From Ferruginibacter albus (lineage in GTDB: Bacteria > Bacteroidota > Bacteroidia > Chitinophagales > Chitinophagaceae), in contig NZ_CP083388.1 in the NCBI RefSeq assembly GCF_020042285.1, forward strand, positions 1,080,001 through 1,144,000: a DNA stretch of 64,000 nt. Reading direction: 5' to 3'. Position numbers and translations under genes: made by a program. The first letter of the stretch is position 1. Every line of letters starts with the position of its first letter. The notes under the pieces are model-generated. The model was not told the DNA's origin. It saw nothing but the letters and a program-made list of their open reading frames with translations, and did not search any database. This document shows, piece after piece, positions 9,602 through 20,392 of this stretch.

Positions 9602-10189
9602 ATGAAACAGGAATTCACTATAACGGTTTATACAGAGAACCAGGTTGGTTTGCTGAACCGTATTGCAATTATATTCTCCCGTAGAAAGATCAATATTGAA
9701 AGTTTAAATACTTCGCCTTCTGAAATTGAGGGCATTCATCGTTTTACTATTGTTATTAATGAGTTTGAAGACGTGGTAAGAAAGCTATGTCGTCAGATCG
9801 AAAAACAAGTAGAAGTATTAAAAGCATATTATAATACGAATGATGAGATTGTTTGGAGAGAGATCGCTTTGTATAAAGTACCGATGGATATTATTGCAGA
9901 GGTAGTACCTGTTGAACGTCTGTTAAGTGAGCATGGTGCAAGAGCGGTAGTGATAAGAACAGATTATATTGTTTTTGAAGTAGCGGGGCATAGAGAAGAA
10001 ACAGAAAAATTTATTAAGGTATTAGAACCCTATGGCTTAATAGAATTTGTTCGCAGCGCAAGAGTGGCAATCATTAAAGACAGCCAGGGTTTTCACAAAA
10101 AGCTAAAAGAATTTGAACAAAGCGAACCGGGGAGTGAAACCAGTGAAAACGAATTTTTAGATAAACAGGCAGAAGTATTCAGTATGTAA
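9602..10189 (+). CDS. ilvN: Acetolactate synthase regulatory subunit
   Basis: Small subunit that activates IlvB and confers valine sensitivity. The N-terminal ACT domain (TITVYTENQVGLLNRIAIIF, about 6-25, then NIESLNTSPSEIEGIHRFTI) is followed by the ALS_ss C-terminal domain and an acidic tail. The 195-residue length is usual for the group. The partner ilvB is 0.9 kb upstream, separated by the methyltransferase. A second DinB-fold gene starts 3 bp downstream. Confidence 0.94.
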   Translation: MKQEFTITVYTENQVGLLNRIAIIFSRRKINIESLNTSPSEIEGIHRFTIVINEFEDVVRKLCRQIEKQVEVLKAYYNTNDEIVWREIALYKVPMDIIAEVVPVERLLSEHGARAVVIRTDYIVFEVAGHREETEKFIKVLEPYGLIEFVRSARVAIIKDSQGFHKKLKEFEQSEPGSETSENEFLDKQAEVFSM

Positions 10190-10192
10190 TTT

Positions 10193-10651
10193 ATGGAAAA
10201 GCAATTCGACGTAATAGCAAAAACAAGGACTAACTTCCTGAAACTCATAGACGATCTAACCATTGAGCAATTAAATAAAATTCCTGTCGGATTTAATAAT
10301 AATATTGCGTGGAATTTCGGGCATATAATTATAAGTCAGCAGGTGCTTTGTTATTCAAGAGCGGGGTTTGCAGCACATATAGAACAATCGCTGATAAATA
10401 AATATCAAAGAGGTTCAAAGCCTGAATCGTTTATCGATAATAACGAAATTGAATTATTAAAAGAGTATTTATTTTCTCTAATTCATCAGTTGAGAGAAGA
10501 TATGACGGATGATAAATTTGTAGGCTATAAACCAATAACGACAACCTTTGGTGTTGACTTAACCTGTATAGAAGATGTGATTCCTTACTTTGCTATGCAC
10601 GATGGATTGCATTTGGGTGTTGCGCAAACGTTGAAGAAATTGGTGCAGTAA
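10193..10651 (+). CDS. DinB-fold putative metal-dependent protein
   Basis: This 152-residue protein has the DinB_2 pattern: H44 in WNFGHII, and H136 and H140 in MHDGLHLGVAQTL as a probable metal triad. It begins 3 bp after ilvN and is therefore probably co-transcribed and perhaps translationally coupled. It is distinct in sequence from the DinB protein at 6419 rather than a recent duplicate. Function unknown. Confidence 0.8.
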   Translation: MEKQFDVIAKTRTNFLKLIDDLTIEQLNKIPVGFNNNIAWNFGHIIISQQVLCYSRAGFAAHIEQSLINKYQRGSKPESFIDNNEIELLKEYLFSLIHQLREDMTDDKFVGYKPITTTFGVDLTCIEDVIPYFAMHDGLHLGVAQTLKKLVQ

Positions 10652-10703
10652 AAGTGAGTGACACAACGATGTTTAATAGTAGTACAAAAGATGACTACAT
10701 AAA
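10650..10703 (-). repeat. Dispersed GTTGTGTCAC element, copy c
   Basis: Read on the minus strand it gives TACTACTATTAAACATCG followed by TTGTGTCACTCACTT, closely matching copy b including its upstream part. It occupies most of the spacer between the DinB-fold gene and ilvC. Confidence 0.65.
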
Positions 10704-10738
10704 ATTTAAAATCATTCTTAAAACAAATAAAAACTAAA

Positions 10739-12223
10739 ATGGCTAATTACTTTAACACGCTTTCATTGAGAGAAAAATTAAGTCAATTGGGAGTGTGCGA
10801 GTTTATGAACACCAGCGAATTTGCTGACGGTGTAAATGTATTGAAAGGAAAGAAAATTGTAATTGTTGGTGCAGGCGCACAAGGTTTAAATCAAGGTTTG
10901 AACTTGCGTGACTCTGGCTTGGATGTTTCTTATGCATTGCGTGCAGATGCGATTGCAGAAAAAAGACAATCATGGAAAAATGCTACTGAAAATAATTTTA
11001 AAGTAGGAACGTACGAAGAATTGATTCCTACTGCTGATCTGGTGAGCAACCTTACACCCGATAAGCAACATACTTCTGTTGTTTCTGCAATTATGCCATT
11101 AATGAAAAAAGGAGCAACGCTTTCTTATTCTCATGGTTTTAATATTGTAGAAGAAGGAATGCAGATCCGTAAAGATATTACCGTAATTATGATTGCACCA
11201 AAATGCCCGGGTTCGGAAGTACGTGCAGAATACTTACGTGGTTTTGGTGTTCCAACCTTAATTGCGGTGCATCCTGAAAATGACCCTGAAGGAAAAGGTT
11301 TGGCACAGGCAAAAGCGTATGCAGCAGGAACCGGTGGCCATAAAGCAGGCGTATTGAAATCTTCTTTTGTTGCGGAAGTAAAATCTGATCTAATGGGCGA
11401 GCAAACTATTTTGTGCGGCTTGTTACAAACAGGTTCTATTTTAAGTTTTGATAAAATGGTGGAGAAAGGAATTGATAAAGCATACGCAGCTAAATTAATT
11501 CAATATGGTTGGGAAGTGGTTACAGAAGCGTTGAAACAGGGCGGTATCACTGCCATGATGGACAGATTATCGAATGCTGCTAAAGTAAAAGCATTTGAAT
11601 TATCGCAAGAATTGAAAGTGATCATGCGTCCATTATTCCGCAAACATCAGGACGATATTATGAGTGGAGAATTTTCTTCTACCATGATGAAAGACTGGGC
11701 TGATAATGATAAAAATTTATTGACATGGCGTGCTGCAACCGGCGAAACAGCGTTTGAAAAAACGGCCCCTACTGCAACAAAAATTGCTGAGCAGGAATAT
11801 TTTGATAATGGGTTATTGTTAGTTGCATTTGTTCGTGCAGGTGTTGAGCTTGCGTTTGAAACAATGGTGGAGTCAGGCATTAAGGCTGAGTCTGCTTACT
11901 ACGAATCATTGCACGAAACACCGTTGATCGCAAATACTATTGCCCGTAAAAAACTATTCGAGATGAACCGTGTTATATCTGATACGGCTGAGTACGGATG
12001 TTATTTGTTCGATCACGCTTGTAAGCCTTTGCTGGCTGAGTTTATGAAAGGTATTGATAAAGATGTTATCGGTACTAATTATAATGAAGGCAAAGATGGT
12101 GGCGTTGATAACAAAGAATTGATCCTGGTAAATAAGATCATTCGTGAGCATGAGATCGAAGCCGTAGGTTCAGTGCTTCGCCAGGCGATGACAGATATGA
12201 AATCAATTGCAACGGTAGCGTAA
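10739..12223 (+). CDS. ilvC: Ketol-acid reductoisomerase, class II (long form)
   Basis: NADPH-dependent isomerisation and reduction of acetohydroxy acids. The Rossmann motif GAGAQG is at 44-49, followed by the NADPH-recognising [14 protein letters not shown]. The 494-residue length with a duplicated C-terminal knotted domain identifies the class II form, as in enterobacteria, to which the sequence is strikingly similar ([50 protein letters not shown]). It is last in the leu/ilv cluster, 88 bp after the DinB-fold gene, and is followed by a strong terminator. Confidence 0.97.
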   Translation: MANYFNTLSLREKLSQLGVCEFMNTSEFADGVNVLKGKKIVIVGAGAQGLNQGLNLRDSGLDVSYALRADAIAEKRQSWKNATENNFKVGTYEELIPTADLVSNLTPDKQHTSVVSAIMPLMKKGATLSYSHGFNIVEEGMQIRKDITVIMIAPKCPGSEVRAEYLRGFGVPTLIAVHPENDPEGKGLAQAKAYAAGTGGHKAGVLKSSFVAEVKSDLMGEQTILCGLLQTGSILSFDKMVEKGIDKAYAAKLIQYGWEVVTEALKQGGITAMMDRLSNAAKVKAFELSQELKVIMRPLFRKHQDDIMSGEFSSTMMKDWADNDKNLLTWRAATGETAFEKTAPTATKIAEQEYFDNGLLLVAFVRAGVELAFETMVESGIKAESAYYESLHETPLIANTIARKKLFEMNRVISDTAEYGCYLFDHACKPLLAEFMKGIDKDVIGTNYNEGKDGGVDNKELILVNKIIREHEIEAVGSVLRQAMTDMKSIATVA

Positions 12224-12241
12224 AAGTTTAAACATAAAATT

Positions 12242-12278
12242 AAAAGCCGGTTGCAATTCATTTGAAACCGGCTTTTTT
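12242..12278 (+). terminator. Rho-independent terminator of the leu/ilv operon
   Basis: Stem AAAGCCGGTT / AACCGGCTTT with a 12-nt loop, followed by a T run, 19 bp after the ilvC stop. Confidence 0.92.
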
Positions 12279-12295
12279 GTTTTTATAATTTTTAT

Positions 12296-12352
12296 TTTGA
12301 TACAAGCTGTAGTGCGACTATTAAACATTGTTCTGTCACTCACTTGTACGAT
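12296..12352 (+). repeat. Dispersed GTTGTGTCAC element, copy d
   Basis: TTTTGATACAAGC at the left, a core with one change (ATTGTTCTGTCAC), then TCACTTGTACG. It lies just beyond the ilvC terminator, so it is not needed for that termination. Confidence 0.65.
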
Positions 12353-12439
12353 TTATGTTTATTCATCAAACTAAATAAACATAAATTTTATAGAATAAAA
12401 GAGTGGCAAGCAAATTGTTATCTGTTTAAATATAAAAGT

Positions 12440-12567
12440 AGTGTTATAATGTTGAGGCAACAGTAGCACAAAAGTTTAATCAGGGAACCAACCGACAAAT
12501 GGGATGTAATCATTTGTCGGCGGCTTTTTTGGTTACTTTTTTTCCGCAAAAAAAGTAACATAAAAAT
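12440..12567 (+). promoter_or_regulatory. Structured leader of ilvA: terminator-like hairpin plus long palindrome
   Basis: A 10-bp stem CCGACAAATG / CATTTGTCGG (12492-12501 with 12511-12520) is followed by CGGCTTTTTT, the layout of an intrinsic terminator only about 40 nt before ilvA. Immediately after it, GTTACTTTTTTT / AAAAAAAGTAAC (12532-12543 with 12548-12559) forms a second 12-bp stem ending 8 nt before the start codon; similar palindromes are scattered in Bacteroidota genomes. It may be an attenuator or the end of a small RNA. I found no Ile-rich leader peptide. Confidence 0.55.
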
Positions 12568-13803
12568 ATGAAAGATTTAAATTTTAAAGAAGCATCTGAA
12601 AGATTGAAAGAAGTTGTTGTTCGCACGCCGTTACAACTAAACACCAATCTCTCAAAAAAATATCAATGCAATGTATTTTTAAAAAGAGAAGACCTGCAAA
12701 CCGTGCGTTCATACAAATTGCGTGGAGCGTTTAATATGATGCGTAGTTTGTCTGCCGAGCAATTGCAAAGAGGTGTTGTATGTGCAAGCGCGGGTAATCA
12801 TGCACAAGGCTTTGCATATAGTTGTAAAAAGCTGCAGGTAAAAGGTGTTGTGTTTATGCCGGTGATCGCACCCAATCAAAAAATTCATCAAACACAAATG
12901 TTTGGCGAAGATTTTATCGAAATAAAATTGATCGGCGATACATACGATGATTGTGCAACAGCAGCAAAAAAATATACTGCTGAAAATAATAAAACGTTTA
13001 TTCCTGCTTTTGATGATTATAAAATAATAGAAGGTCAAGGCACAGTGGGAGTTGAGATTTTAGAAGATCAACCACAGGTCGATCTCATTTTTATTCCTAT
13101 TGGCGGTGGTGGGTTAGCAGCTGGTGTGGGAACTTATATTAAATCCATCTCATCCAAAACAAAAATAATTGGTGTTGAGCCGGAAGGTGCGCCATCTATG
13201 TCAGAAGCCATAAAAGCCGGGCATCCGGTAACATTACAAAGCATCGACAATTTTGTAGATGGAGCTGCGGTAAAAAGAGTAGGAGATATCACATTCGATA
13301 TCTGCAAAGAAATTTTAGACGAGGTGCATTTGGTTCCGGAAGGCAAAATTTGTACAACTATTTTAAAATTATATAACGAAGATGCAATTGTAGTTGAACC
13401 CGCCGGCGCATTGTCCATTTCTGTTCTCGATGATTTTGCTGAACAAATAAAAGGCAAGAACATCGTTTGTATTGTAAGCGGCGGAAACAATGATATAGAC
13501 CGCATGCAAGAAATAAAGGAACGATCGCTTCAGTACGAGGGATTGAAATATTATTTCCTCATTCGTTTTGCCCAACGCCCGGGGGCTCTAAAAGAATTTG
13601 TGAACTATGTTTTGGGACCTAATGATGACATTACCCGCTTTGAGTATATCCAAAAAAACAATAAGGAAACAGGTCCTGCGCTGGTGGGCATTGAATTACA
13701 GTCGAAAAACGATTATACTACATTGATTAGCAATCTCAATAAGTATCAAATTAATTATACAGAGTTGAGTAAAAATGATAATGTATTTGGTTACCTGGTA
13801 TAG
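12568..13803 (+). CDS. ilvA: Threonine dehydratase (threonine ammonia-lyase), biosynthetic
   Basis: PLP enzyme converting threonine to 2-oxobutyrate, the entry to isoleucine. The Schiff-base lysine is K50 in SYKLRGAF. The phosphate-binding glycine loop is IPIGGGGLAAG. A single ACT-like regulatory domain occupies roughly the last 90 residues (from about YYFLIRFAQRPGALKEF), giving the 411-residue one-ACT form. It follows the ilvC terminator by 290 bp with its own leader, so it is probably a separate transcript from the ilv operon. Confidence 0.95.
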   Translation: MKDLNFKEASERLKEVVVRTPLQLNTNLSKKYQCNVFLKREDLQTVRSYKLRGAFNMMRSLSAEQLQRGVVCASAGNHAQGFAYSCKKLQVKGVVFMPVIAPNQKIHQTQMFGEDFIEIKLIGDTYDDCATAAKKYTAENNKTFIPAFDDYKIIEGQGTVGVEILEDQPQVDLIFIPIGGGGLAAGVGTYIKSISSKTKIIGVEPEGAPSMSEAIKAGHPVTLQSIDNFVDGAAVKRVGDITFDICKEILDEVHLVPEGKICTTILKLYNEDAIVVEPAGALSISVLDDFAEQIKGKNIVCIVSGGNNDIDRMQEIKERSLQYEGLKYYFLIRFAQRPGALKEFVNYVLGPNDDITRFEYIQKNNKETGPALVGIELQSKNDYTTLISNLNKYQINYTELSKNDNVFGYLV

Positions 13804-13825
13804 TAAATTGTATTTGTTAAAATTG

Positions 13826-13833
13826 TAAATTTG
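13826..13833 (+). promoter_or_regulatory. Candidate -7 promoter box upstream of gltB
   Basis: TAAATTTG matches the Bacteroidota -7 consensus TAnnTTTG, about 97 nt before gltB. A well-spaced -33 TTTG is not evident, so support is moderate. Confidence 0.35.
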
Positions 13834-13929
13834 CAAAACCAGATATGCTTCATTAAATTTATATTAAATGAAGAAAACGATGCTATTGCCGCTTATAAAA
13901 CTTTTTATTAATAAGAAAGAGGTCTACTT

Positions 13930-16900
13930 ATGGGAAAAACTAAAGGATTATACTCTCCGGATTTTGAGCATGATTCATGCGGCGTTGGTTTTGTTGCCAA
14001 TATCAAAGGCAATAAATCGCATCAAAATGTCTCCGACGCCCTAACCATCCTCGAAAATATGGAGCACCGCGGAGCCTGCGGTCATGAAGCTAACACCGGT
14101 GATGGTGCAGGTATTCTTATACAAATTCCTCACGAGTTTTTCTTTGATGAGTGTGTAAAGCTGGGCGTTCACTTACCGGCATTTGGTAAGTATGGAGTAG
14201 GTGTTCTATTCTTTCCAAAAGAAAATAAATTAAGAGAAGAATGTAAATCTATCTTCAACCGTGCTGCTGAAAAGTTGGGATTAGAGATATTGACGTATCG
14301 TACTGTTCCTGTAAATAGGAACGATATCGGTGCAACAGCTTTATCTGTTGAGCCTGTAATGGAACAAGTGTTCATCGCATCACCGGATCATATTTCTAAC
14401 CAGGATGAGTTTGAAAGAAAATTATTTGTATTGCGCAATTATGCTACACATACAATTAATGCAACAGTAAAGCAAGATGCCATTGGTTTTTACGTAGCAT
14501 CATTATCTACACGTAAAGTAGTTTATAAGGGACAATTGACGAGCTTACAGGTTCGTCCTTATTTCCCTGATCTGAATAATAAAAGAGTTGTATCAGCATT
14601 TGGTTTGGTACACTCTCGTTTTGCTACCAATACATTTCCTTCATGGAAACTGGCACAGCCATTCCGTTTCATTGCACACAATGGAGAGATCAATACACTG
14701 CAAGGAAATTTGAATTGGTTGAAAGCAGGTGAACACGGTTTTGAATCTCCTTTCTTTACCAAAGAAGAAATGGAAATGATCTTACCGGTTGTTCCCGGCC
14801 CGCAATCAGATTCTGCATGTTTGGATAACATGATTGAATTGTTGACATTAAGCGGTCGTTCTCTTCCTCATGTAATGATGATGTTGATTCCTGAAGCCTG
14901 GGATGGTAACGACATGATGGATCCTGCTAAAAAAGCATTTTACGAATTTCATGCATCCATAATGGAGCCTTGGGATGGTCCGGCTTCTATTTCATTTACA
15001 GATGGAAAAATGATCGGCGCTACATTGGATAGAAACGGTTTGCGTCCTTCACGTTTTTGTGTTACAAAAGATGACCGTGTTATCATGGCATCTGAAAGTG
15101 GCGCTCTTCCTGTTGATCCGGCTATCATCAAAGAAAATGGAAGATTGCAACCGGGTAAGATGTTTGTGGTGGATATGGAACAAGGAAGAATTATCAGTGA
15201 TGATGAATTGAAGAATAAAATATGTTCACATGAGCCTTATGGCGATTGGTTGAATAAATATAAAATCCGTTTAGAAGAATTACCGGAACCAAGGATCATG
15301 TTCACGCATTTGGAACATGACCAGATCTTCAAATACCAAAAAGCATTTGGTTATTCAACAGAAGATCTCGATTCAATAGTTGCTCCAATGGCGTTAGATG
15401 GTAAAGAGCCTATTGGTTCAATGGGTACAGACGTGCCTTTGGCAATTTTGAGTGATCAACCACAGCATTTGAGTTCTTACTTTAAGCAATTATTTGCGCA
15501 GGTTACCAATCCGCCGATCGATCCGATCCGTGAAAAGTTGGTAATGTCGTTAGCAACATTTGTGGGTAACAACGGAAACTTATTGGTTGAAGATCCATTA
15601 AGCTGTCATACGGTAGCATTGAAGCATCCGGTGCTTTCTAATTTTGAATTAGAAAAGATACGCAGCATTGATACAGGGATTTTCCAGGCAAAAACATTAC
15701 AATCATATTATAGAGCAGATGGCAAACCAGGTTCTTTGCAAAAAGCATTGGATCGTTTATGTCGTTACGCTGTTGATGCAGTAGATGATGGTTTTGAAGT
15801 ATTGATATTAACTGACAGGGCCATTGATTCAGAACATGCACCAATACCTTCATTGTTAGCAACTGCTGCAGTACATCATCATTTGATACGCAAAGGACTG
15901 CGTGGCAGCGTAGGTATTATCGTAGAAGCTGGCGACGTATGGGAAGTGCATCACTTTGCATGTTTATTAGGTTTCGGTGCAACGGCTATCAATCCTTATT
16001 TGGCATTGTCAAGCATCCGCGATATGAAATTGAGCGGGCATTTAGAAACTGATCTGGATGTTGAACAATTAAAGAAAAATTATACCAAAGCTGTTAATGA
16101 AGGGTTGTTGAAAGTATTCTCTAAAATGGGAATATCAACATTACAATCTTATCAAGGCGCACAAATATTTGAGATCATCGGTTTAAATCAAACCGTAGTT
16201 GATAAATACTTTACTGGTGCTGTTTCCCGTATTGAAGGCATGGGATTGGATGAAATTGCAAAAGAAAATTTAGCGAAGCATTCATTTGCATTCAGCAAAA
16301 AAGAAGTGCCTGTTGATCGCCTTCCTGTAGGAGGTGTATATCAATGGAAGCGTAAAGGTGAATTCCATTTATTCAATCCTCAAACAATACACTTGTTGCA
16401 ATATTCAACTCGTATGAATGATTATGCAACATTTAAAAAGTATTCAAAAATTATAGATGAGCAAGGCGAAAGAGCCTGCACATTGCGTAGCTTATTTAAG
16501 TTCACTTATAATCGTCCTGCTATTTCTATTGATGAAGTAGAACCGGCAGAAAATATCTGGAAACGTTTTGCAACAGGCGCTATGAGCTTTGGTTCTATTT
16601 CTCATGAAGCACATAGTACGTTAGCAATTGCAATGAATCGCCTCGGTGGTAAAAGCAATACCGGCGAAGGTGGTGAAGATGAAATGCGTTATACTCCAAT
16701 GGCGAATGGCGACTCCATGCGCAGTGCTATTAAACAAGTAGCCTCTGCACGTTTTGGTGTTACCAGTTATTATTTAACAGAGGCGGATGAGCTGCAAATT
16801 AAAATGGCGCAAGGTGCTAAGCCTGGAGAAGGGGGTCAGTTACCTGGAGATAAAGTAGATGATTGGATCGGTAAGACACGTCACTCTACTCCGGGAGTAG

Positions 16901-18447
16901 GATTGATATCTCCGCCGCCACATCACGATATTTATTCTATTGAAGATTTAGCGCAATTGATATTCGATCTTAAAAATTCAAATCGTGCTGCACGTATCAA
17001 TGTGAAGCTGGTTTCTAAAGCCGGCGTTGGTACAATTGCTGCAGGTGTTACCAAAGCAAAAGCAGATGTAGTATTGATCGCAGGCTTTGATGGAGGAACC
17101 GGTGCATCACCAATGAGCTCTATTAAGCATGCAGGTTTACCATGGGAATTAGGTTTATCAGAAGCGCATCAAACTTTAGTAAAAAATAAATTACGTAGCC
17201 GTGTTATTGTTCAAACAGATGGACAATTAAGAACCGGTAGAGATATTGCTATTGCTGCTTTATTAGGTGCAGAAGAATGGGGCGTTGCAACAGCAGCATT
17301 AGTAGTTGAAGGTTGTATCATGATGCGTAAATGTCATTTGAATACTTGTCCTGTTGGTGTGGCAACACAAGACCCTGAATTGCGTAAACGTTTCTCGGGC
17401 GATGCAGAACATGTAGTTAACTTCTTTAAATTCTTAACACAGGAATTAAGAGAGTTGATGGCTGAACTTGGTTTCAAAACTGTAAATGAAATGATCGGCC
17501 AAGTTGATGCATTAGAACAAAGAGATGATGTAAAGCACTGGAAATACAGCAAGTTGGATCTATCACCTGTATTATACAAAGAACCTGCATCTATTTATAC
17601 AGGCTTGTATAAAAAAGAAGACCAGGATCATGGATTAGACAATGTGCTGGATTGGAAATTATTAGAAGCAGCAAAACCAGCAATTGAAAAAGGTGAAAAA
17701 GTAACGGCATCATTCAATATTATTAATATTGACAGAACTGCCGGAACAATACTTTCTAACGAAATTTCCAAGAAGTATAAAGACAAAGGATTACCGGACG
17801 ATACCATTCATTTTAAGTTCACCGGAACAGCCGGACAAAGCTTTGGTGCATTCAATACAAAAGGACTAACCCTGGAATTGATGGGTGATGCAAATGATTA
17901 TTTCGGTAAAGGATTAAGCGGTGCAAGATTGATCGTCTACCCGTCACCGAAAGCAACCTTTGTTCCTGAAGATAATATCATCATCGGTAACGTAGCATTC
18001 TACGGCGCAACATCTGGCGAAGCCTTTATACGTGGTAAAGCCGGCGAACGTTTTGCGGTACGTAACTCAGGCGCAACTGCGGTTGTAGAAGGTGTGGGTG
18101 ATCACGGTTGTGAATATATGACCGGCGGTAAAGTAGTGATATTGGGAGACACCGGAAGAAACTTTGCTGCGGGAATGAGCGGTGGTATTGCCTTCATCTA
18201 TGATACTAAAGGAAACTTTGAATCAAATTGCAATAAAGAAATGGTTGATCTGGATCCGGTAGGTGATGACGATAAAGCAGACTTACATCGTTTGATCAGC
18301 GACCATTATACCAACACAAAGAGCACTATTGCCAAGTTTGTGTTAGATGATTTTGAGAATCAGCTGAAGAATTTCATTAAAGTATTTCCAAGAGATTATA
18401 AAAGGGTATTACAGGTTAGAAAACAAAAGCTGGAACTGAATAAATAA
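13930..18447 (+). CDS. gltB: Glutamate synthase large subunit
   Basis: Transfers the glutamine amide to 2-oxoglutarate. The 1505-residue protein has the class II amidotransferase domain, with C17 (HDSCGVGF) expected to become the N-terminal nucleophile after propeptide removal. The central and FMN domains follow, and the 3Fe-4S ligands C1129, C1135 and C1140 show the same CX5CX4C spacing as enterobacterial GltB. The C-terminal GXGXG beta-helix domain ([20 protein letters not shown]) ends the protein. gltD follows 126 bp later, the gap containing a dispersed repeat. Confidence 0.97.
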   Translation: MGKTKGLYSPDFEHDSCGVGFVANIKGNKSHQNVSDALTILENMEHRGACGHEANTGDGAGILIQIPHEFFFDECVKLGVHLPAFGKYGVGVLFFPKENKLREECKSIFNRAAEKLGLEILTYRTVPVNRNDIGATALSVEPVMEQVFIASPDHISNQDEFERKLFVLRNYATHTINATVKQDAIGFYVASLSTRKVVYKGQLTSLQVRPYFPDLNNKRVVSAFGLVHSRFATNTFPSWKLAQPFRFIAHNGEINTLQGNLNWLKAGEHGFESPFFTKEEMEMILPVVPGPQSDSACLDNMIELLTLSGRSLPHVMMMLIPEAWDGNDMMDPAKKAFYEFHASIMEPWDGPASISFTDGKMIGATLDRNGLRPSRFCVTKDDRVIMASESGALPVDPAIIKENGRLQPGKMFVVDMEQGRIISDDELKNKICSHEPYGDWLNKYKIRLEELPEPRIMFTHLEHDQIFKYQKAFGYSTEDLDSIVAPMALDGKEPIGSMGTDVPLAILSDQPQHLSSYFKQLFAQVTNPPIDPIREKLVMSLATFVGNNGNLLVEDPLSCHTVALKHPVLSNFELEKIRSIDTGIFQAKTLQSYYRADGKPGSLQKALDRLCRYAVDAVDDGFEVLILTDRAIDSEHAPIPSLLATAAVHHHLIRKGLRGSVGIIVEAGDVWEVHHFACLLGFGATAINPYLALSSIRDMKLSGHLETDLDVEQLKKNYTKAVNEGLLKVFSKMGISTLQSYQGAQIFEIIGLNQTVVDKYFTGAVSRIEGMGLDEIAKENLAKHSFAFSKKEVPVDRLPVGGVYQWKRKGEFHLFNPQTIHLLQYSTRMNDYATFKKYSKIIDEQGERACTLRSLFKFTYNRPAISIDEVEPAENIWKRFATGAMSFGSISHEAHSTLAIAMNRLGGKSNTGEGGEDEMRYTPMANGDSMRSAIKQVASARFGVTSYYLTEADELQIKMAQGAKPGEGGQLPGDKVDDWIGKTRHSTPGVGLISPPPHHDIYSIEDLAQLIFDLKNSNRAARINVKLVSKAGVGTIAAGVTKAKADVVLIAGFDGGTGASPMSSIKHAGLPWELGLSEAHQTLVKNKLRSRVIVQTDGQLRTGRDIAIAALLGAEEWGVATAALVVEGCIMMRKCHLNTCPVGVATQDPELRKRFSGDAEHVVNFFKFLTQELRELMAELGFKTVNEMIGQVDALEQRDDVKHWKYSKLDLSPVLYKEPASIYTGLYKKEDQDHGLDNVLDWKLLEAAKPAIEKGEKVTASFNIINIDRTAGTILSNEISKKYKDKGLPDDTIHFKFTGTAGQSFGAFNTKGLTLELMGDANDYFGKGLSGARLIVYPSPKATFVPEDNIIIGNVAFYGATSGEAFIRGKAGERFAVRNSGATAVVEGVGDHGCEYMTGGKVVILGDTGRNFAAGMSGGIAFIYDTKGNFESNCNKEMVDLDPVGDDDKADLHRLISDHYTNTKSTIAKFVLDDFENQLKNFIKVFPRDYKRVLQVRKQKLELNK

Positions 18448-18485
18448 TTGAAGTAACAGGATTAGGTAACTATCATTTATTCTTT

Positions 18486-18527
18486 CTTCAACATTGTTGT
18501 GTCACTCACTTGTACGGCATATCGATG
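18486..18527 (+). repeat. Dispersed GTTGTGTCAC element, copy e
   Basis: ACATTGTTGTGTCAC followed by TCACTTGTACGGCATATCG in the gltB-gltD spacer. Confidence 0.65.
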
Positions 18528-18573
18528 TTCAGCAATAAACTTAAAATACAAGTAAACCAAATAACTGCAAGCG

Positions 18574-20046
18574 ATGGGTAAAACCACAGGATTTTTAGAA
18601 TTTACAAGAGAGATGCCTTCAAAGCGTTCAGTAGAGGAGCGTGTGAAAGATTATAAGGAATTTGTAGAACGTTATTCAGATGATAAATTAAATCAGCAAT
18701 CTGCTCGTTGCATGGATTGTGGTATTCCTTTTTGTCACAGTGGTTGTCCTTTAGGTAATGTAATTCCGGAGTTTAACGATGCAGTATATCGTAAAAGCTG
18801 GAAAGAAGCGTATGATATTCTAACATCTACCAATAACTTCCCGGAATTTACAGGAAGAATTTGTCCTGCTCCTTGCGAAACGGCTTGCGTATTAGGCATT
18901 AATCAACCAGCTATTGCAATTGAAGAAATAGAGAAACATATTATAGAGATCGCTTTTGATAAAGGCTTTGTTCAGCCTAAAAAACCAAATATTCTTACCG
19001 GTAAAAAAGTAGCTGTTGTGGGCTCTGGTCCTGCGGGATTAGCAGCAGGCGCACAGTTAAACTATGCCGGACATTCAGTAACTATATTTGAACGTGATGA
19101 TATGCCGGGCGGCTTATTGCGGTATGGCATACCCGATTTTAAATTGGAAAAATGGGTAATTGAACGCAGAGTAAAAGTAATGGAAGAAGAGGGAGTGACT
19201 TTTAAATGCAATACCAATGTTGGAGTAGATGTAAAAGTAAATGATCTGTTGCGTGAGTTTGATGCAGTTGTTTTAGCGGGAGGTTCAACTATTCCAAGAG
19301 ACTTACCGATCAAAGGTCGTGAGTTAAAAGGAACTTATTTTGCAATGGATTTCTTAAAACAGCAAAACAAACGTGTAAGTAATATAAAAGTAGATGGCGA
19401 AGATGTTTTTGCTACAGGCAAAAATGTGGTAGTGATCGGTGGTGGTGATACCGGTAGCGATTGTGTAGGAACTTCTAATCGCCATGGAGCTGTTTCGATA
19501 ACACAGTTTGAATTATTACCAAAGCCACCGGAAGATAGAACACATGTAATGCCTTGGCCAACTTACCCGATGTTATTAAAAACCACCTCTTCACATGAAG
19601 AGGGTGCGCATAGAAAATGGGCCGTTGCTACCAAAGAATTTATCGGGGATGATAAAGGAAATTTAAAGGCATTGAAAATTGTTGACCTGGAATGGAAGAT
19701 CGTAGATGGCAGACCGGCTTCATTTGTAGAAATAGAAGGTTCTGAAAGAGAGATCCCTTGTGAACTGGCTTTACTGGCGATGGGTTTTGTTCATCCGCAG
19801 CATGAAGGGTTGATCAAAAAGCTGGAAGTAGAATTAGATGAAAGAGGAAATGTTCGGGCTTCTGAAAAAGCATACAAAACCAGTATAGATAAGGTATTTG
19901 CAGCAGGTGATATGCGTAGGGGACAATCGTTGGTGGTTTGGGCTATTAGCGAGGGGAGAGAATGCGCCAGGAAGGTAGATGAATTTTTAACAGGAAGTTC
20001 ATTGCTGGAAACAAAGGATTCTTTGCTAACTGCATTGCACGTATAA
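18574..20046 (+). CDS. gltD: Glutamate synthase small subunit
   Basis: NAD(P)H-dependent electron-transfer subunit of GOGAT. Two N-terminal 4Fe-4S clusters are indicated by C46, C49, C54, C58 and C97, C101, C105. The FAD site is GSGPAG at 150-155, and the nucleotide-binding site is VVIGGGDTGSDC near 288-299. The C-terminal GDMRRGQSLVVWAI is typical of the family. At 490 residues the length is normal. A terminator follows directly. Confidence 0.96.
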   Translation: MGKTTGFLEFTREMPSKRSVEERVKDYKEFVERYSDDKLNQQSARCMDCGIPFCHSGCPLGNVIPEFNDAVYRKSWKEAYDILTSTNNFPEFTGRICPAPCETACVLGINQPAIAIEEIEKHIIEIAFDKGFVQPKKPNILTGKKVAVVGSGPAGLAAGAQLNYAGHSVTIFERDDMPGGLLRYGIPDFKLEKWVIERRVKVMEEEGVTFKCNTNVGVDVKVNDLLREFDAVVLAGGSTIPRDLPIKGRELKGTYFAMDFLKQQNKRVSNIKVDGEDVFATGKNVVVIGGGDTGSDCVGTSNRHGAVSITQFELLPKPPEDRTHVMPWPTYPMLLKTTSSHEEGAHRKWAVATKEFIGDDKGNLKALKIVDLEWKIVDGRPASFVEIEGSEREIPCELALLAMGFVHPQHEGLIKKLEVELDERGNVRASEKAYKTSIDKVFAAGDMRRGQSLVVWAISEGRECARKVDEFLTGSSLLETKDSLLTALHV

Positions 20047-20072
20047 GCCTTAAAAGATAAAATTATATTGTA

Positions 20073-20098
20073 AATCAACCACTTAGGTTGATTTTTTT
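20073..20098 (+). terminator. Terminator after gltD
   Basis: Stem AATCAACC / GGTTGATT with loop ACTTA, followed by a run of T. Confidence 0.85.
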
Positions 20099-20392
20099 AT
20101 GTCCAAGAGTACAAATTAATTTATATAATAATGTAAATTATTTTACACGACGTGTAAAAAATAAATTTAAAATCTTTCTAAAATCATATTTTAAATCAAC
20201 TAATTTGATAAATAATAGCATAATTTCTATAAAATAATATATTGCAATAATAAATATGTTATTTTTTTAGTCAAAATTTAAGTTTTTCGTTGTAACATTG
20301 CATATAACATATAGATTTATATTATTTTTAATATTTACTCTTATTTGTCTTATCAGTACCTACTCATTCTTTAACCAAAAAACTTAAAACAA
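20099..20392 (+). promoter_or_regulatory. AT-rich upstream region of the porin/amt unit with a 19-bp palindrome
   Basis: About 290 bp with no open frame and very high AT content. The only distinct element is TTTTACACGACGTGTAAAA at 20141-20159, two 9-bp arms around a central A, the form of a dimeric repressor or activator site. It lies about 240 bp before the porin start and may control the porin and ammonium transporter. Confidence 0.5.

Noticed and set aside
13868..14040. Small upstream frame overlapping the start of gltB
   Set aside because: It runs out of frame into gltB, has no ribosome-binding support and no leader-like composition.
20285..20310. Possible sigma-54 site (TTGTAAC ... TTGCAT) before the porin gene
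   Set aside because: The spacing between the GG- and GC-like elements is too short for a -24/-12 promoter.
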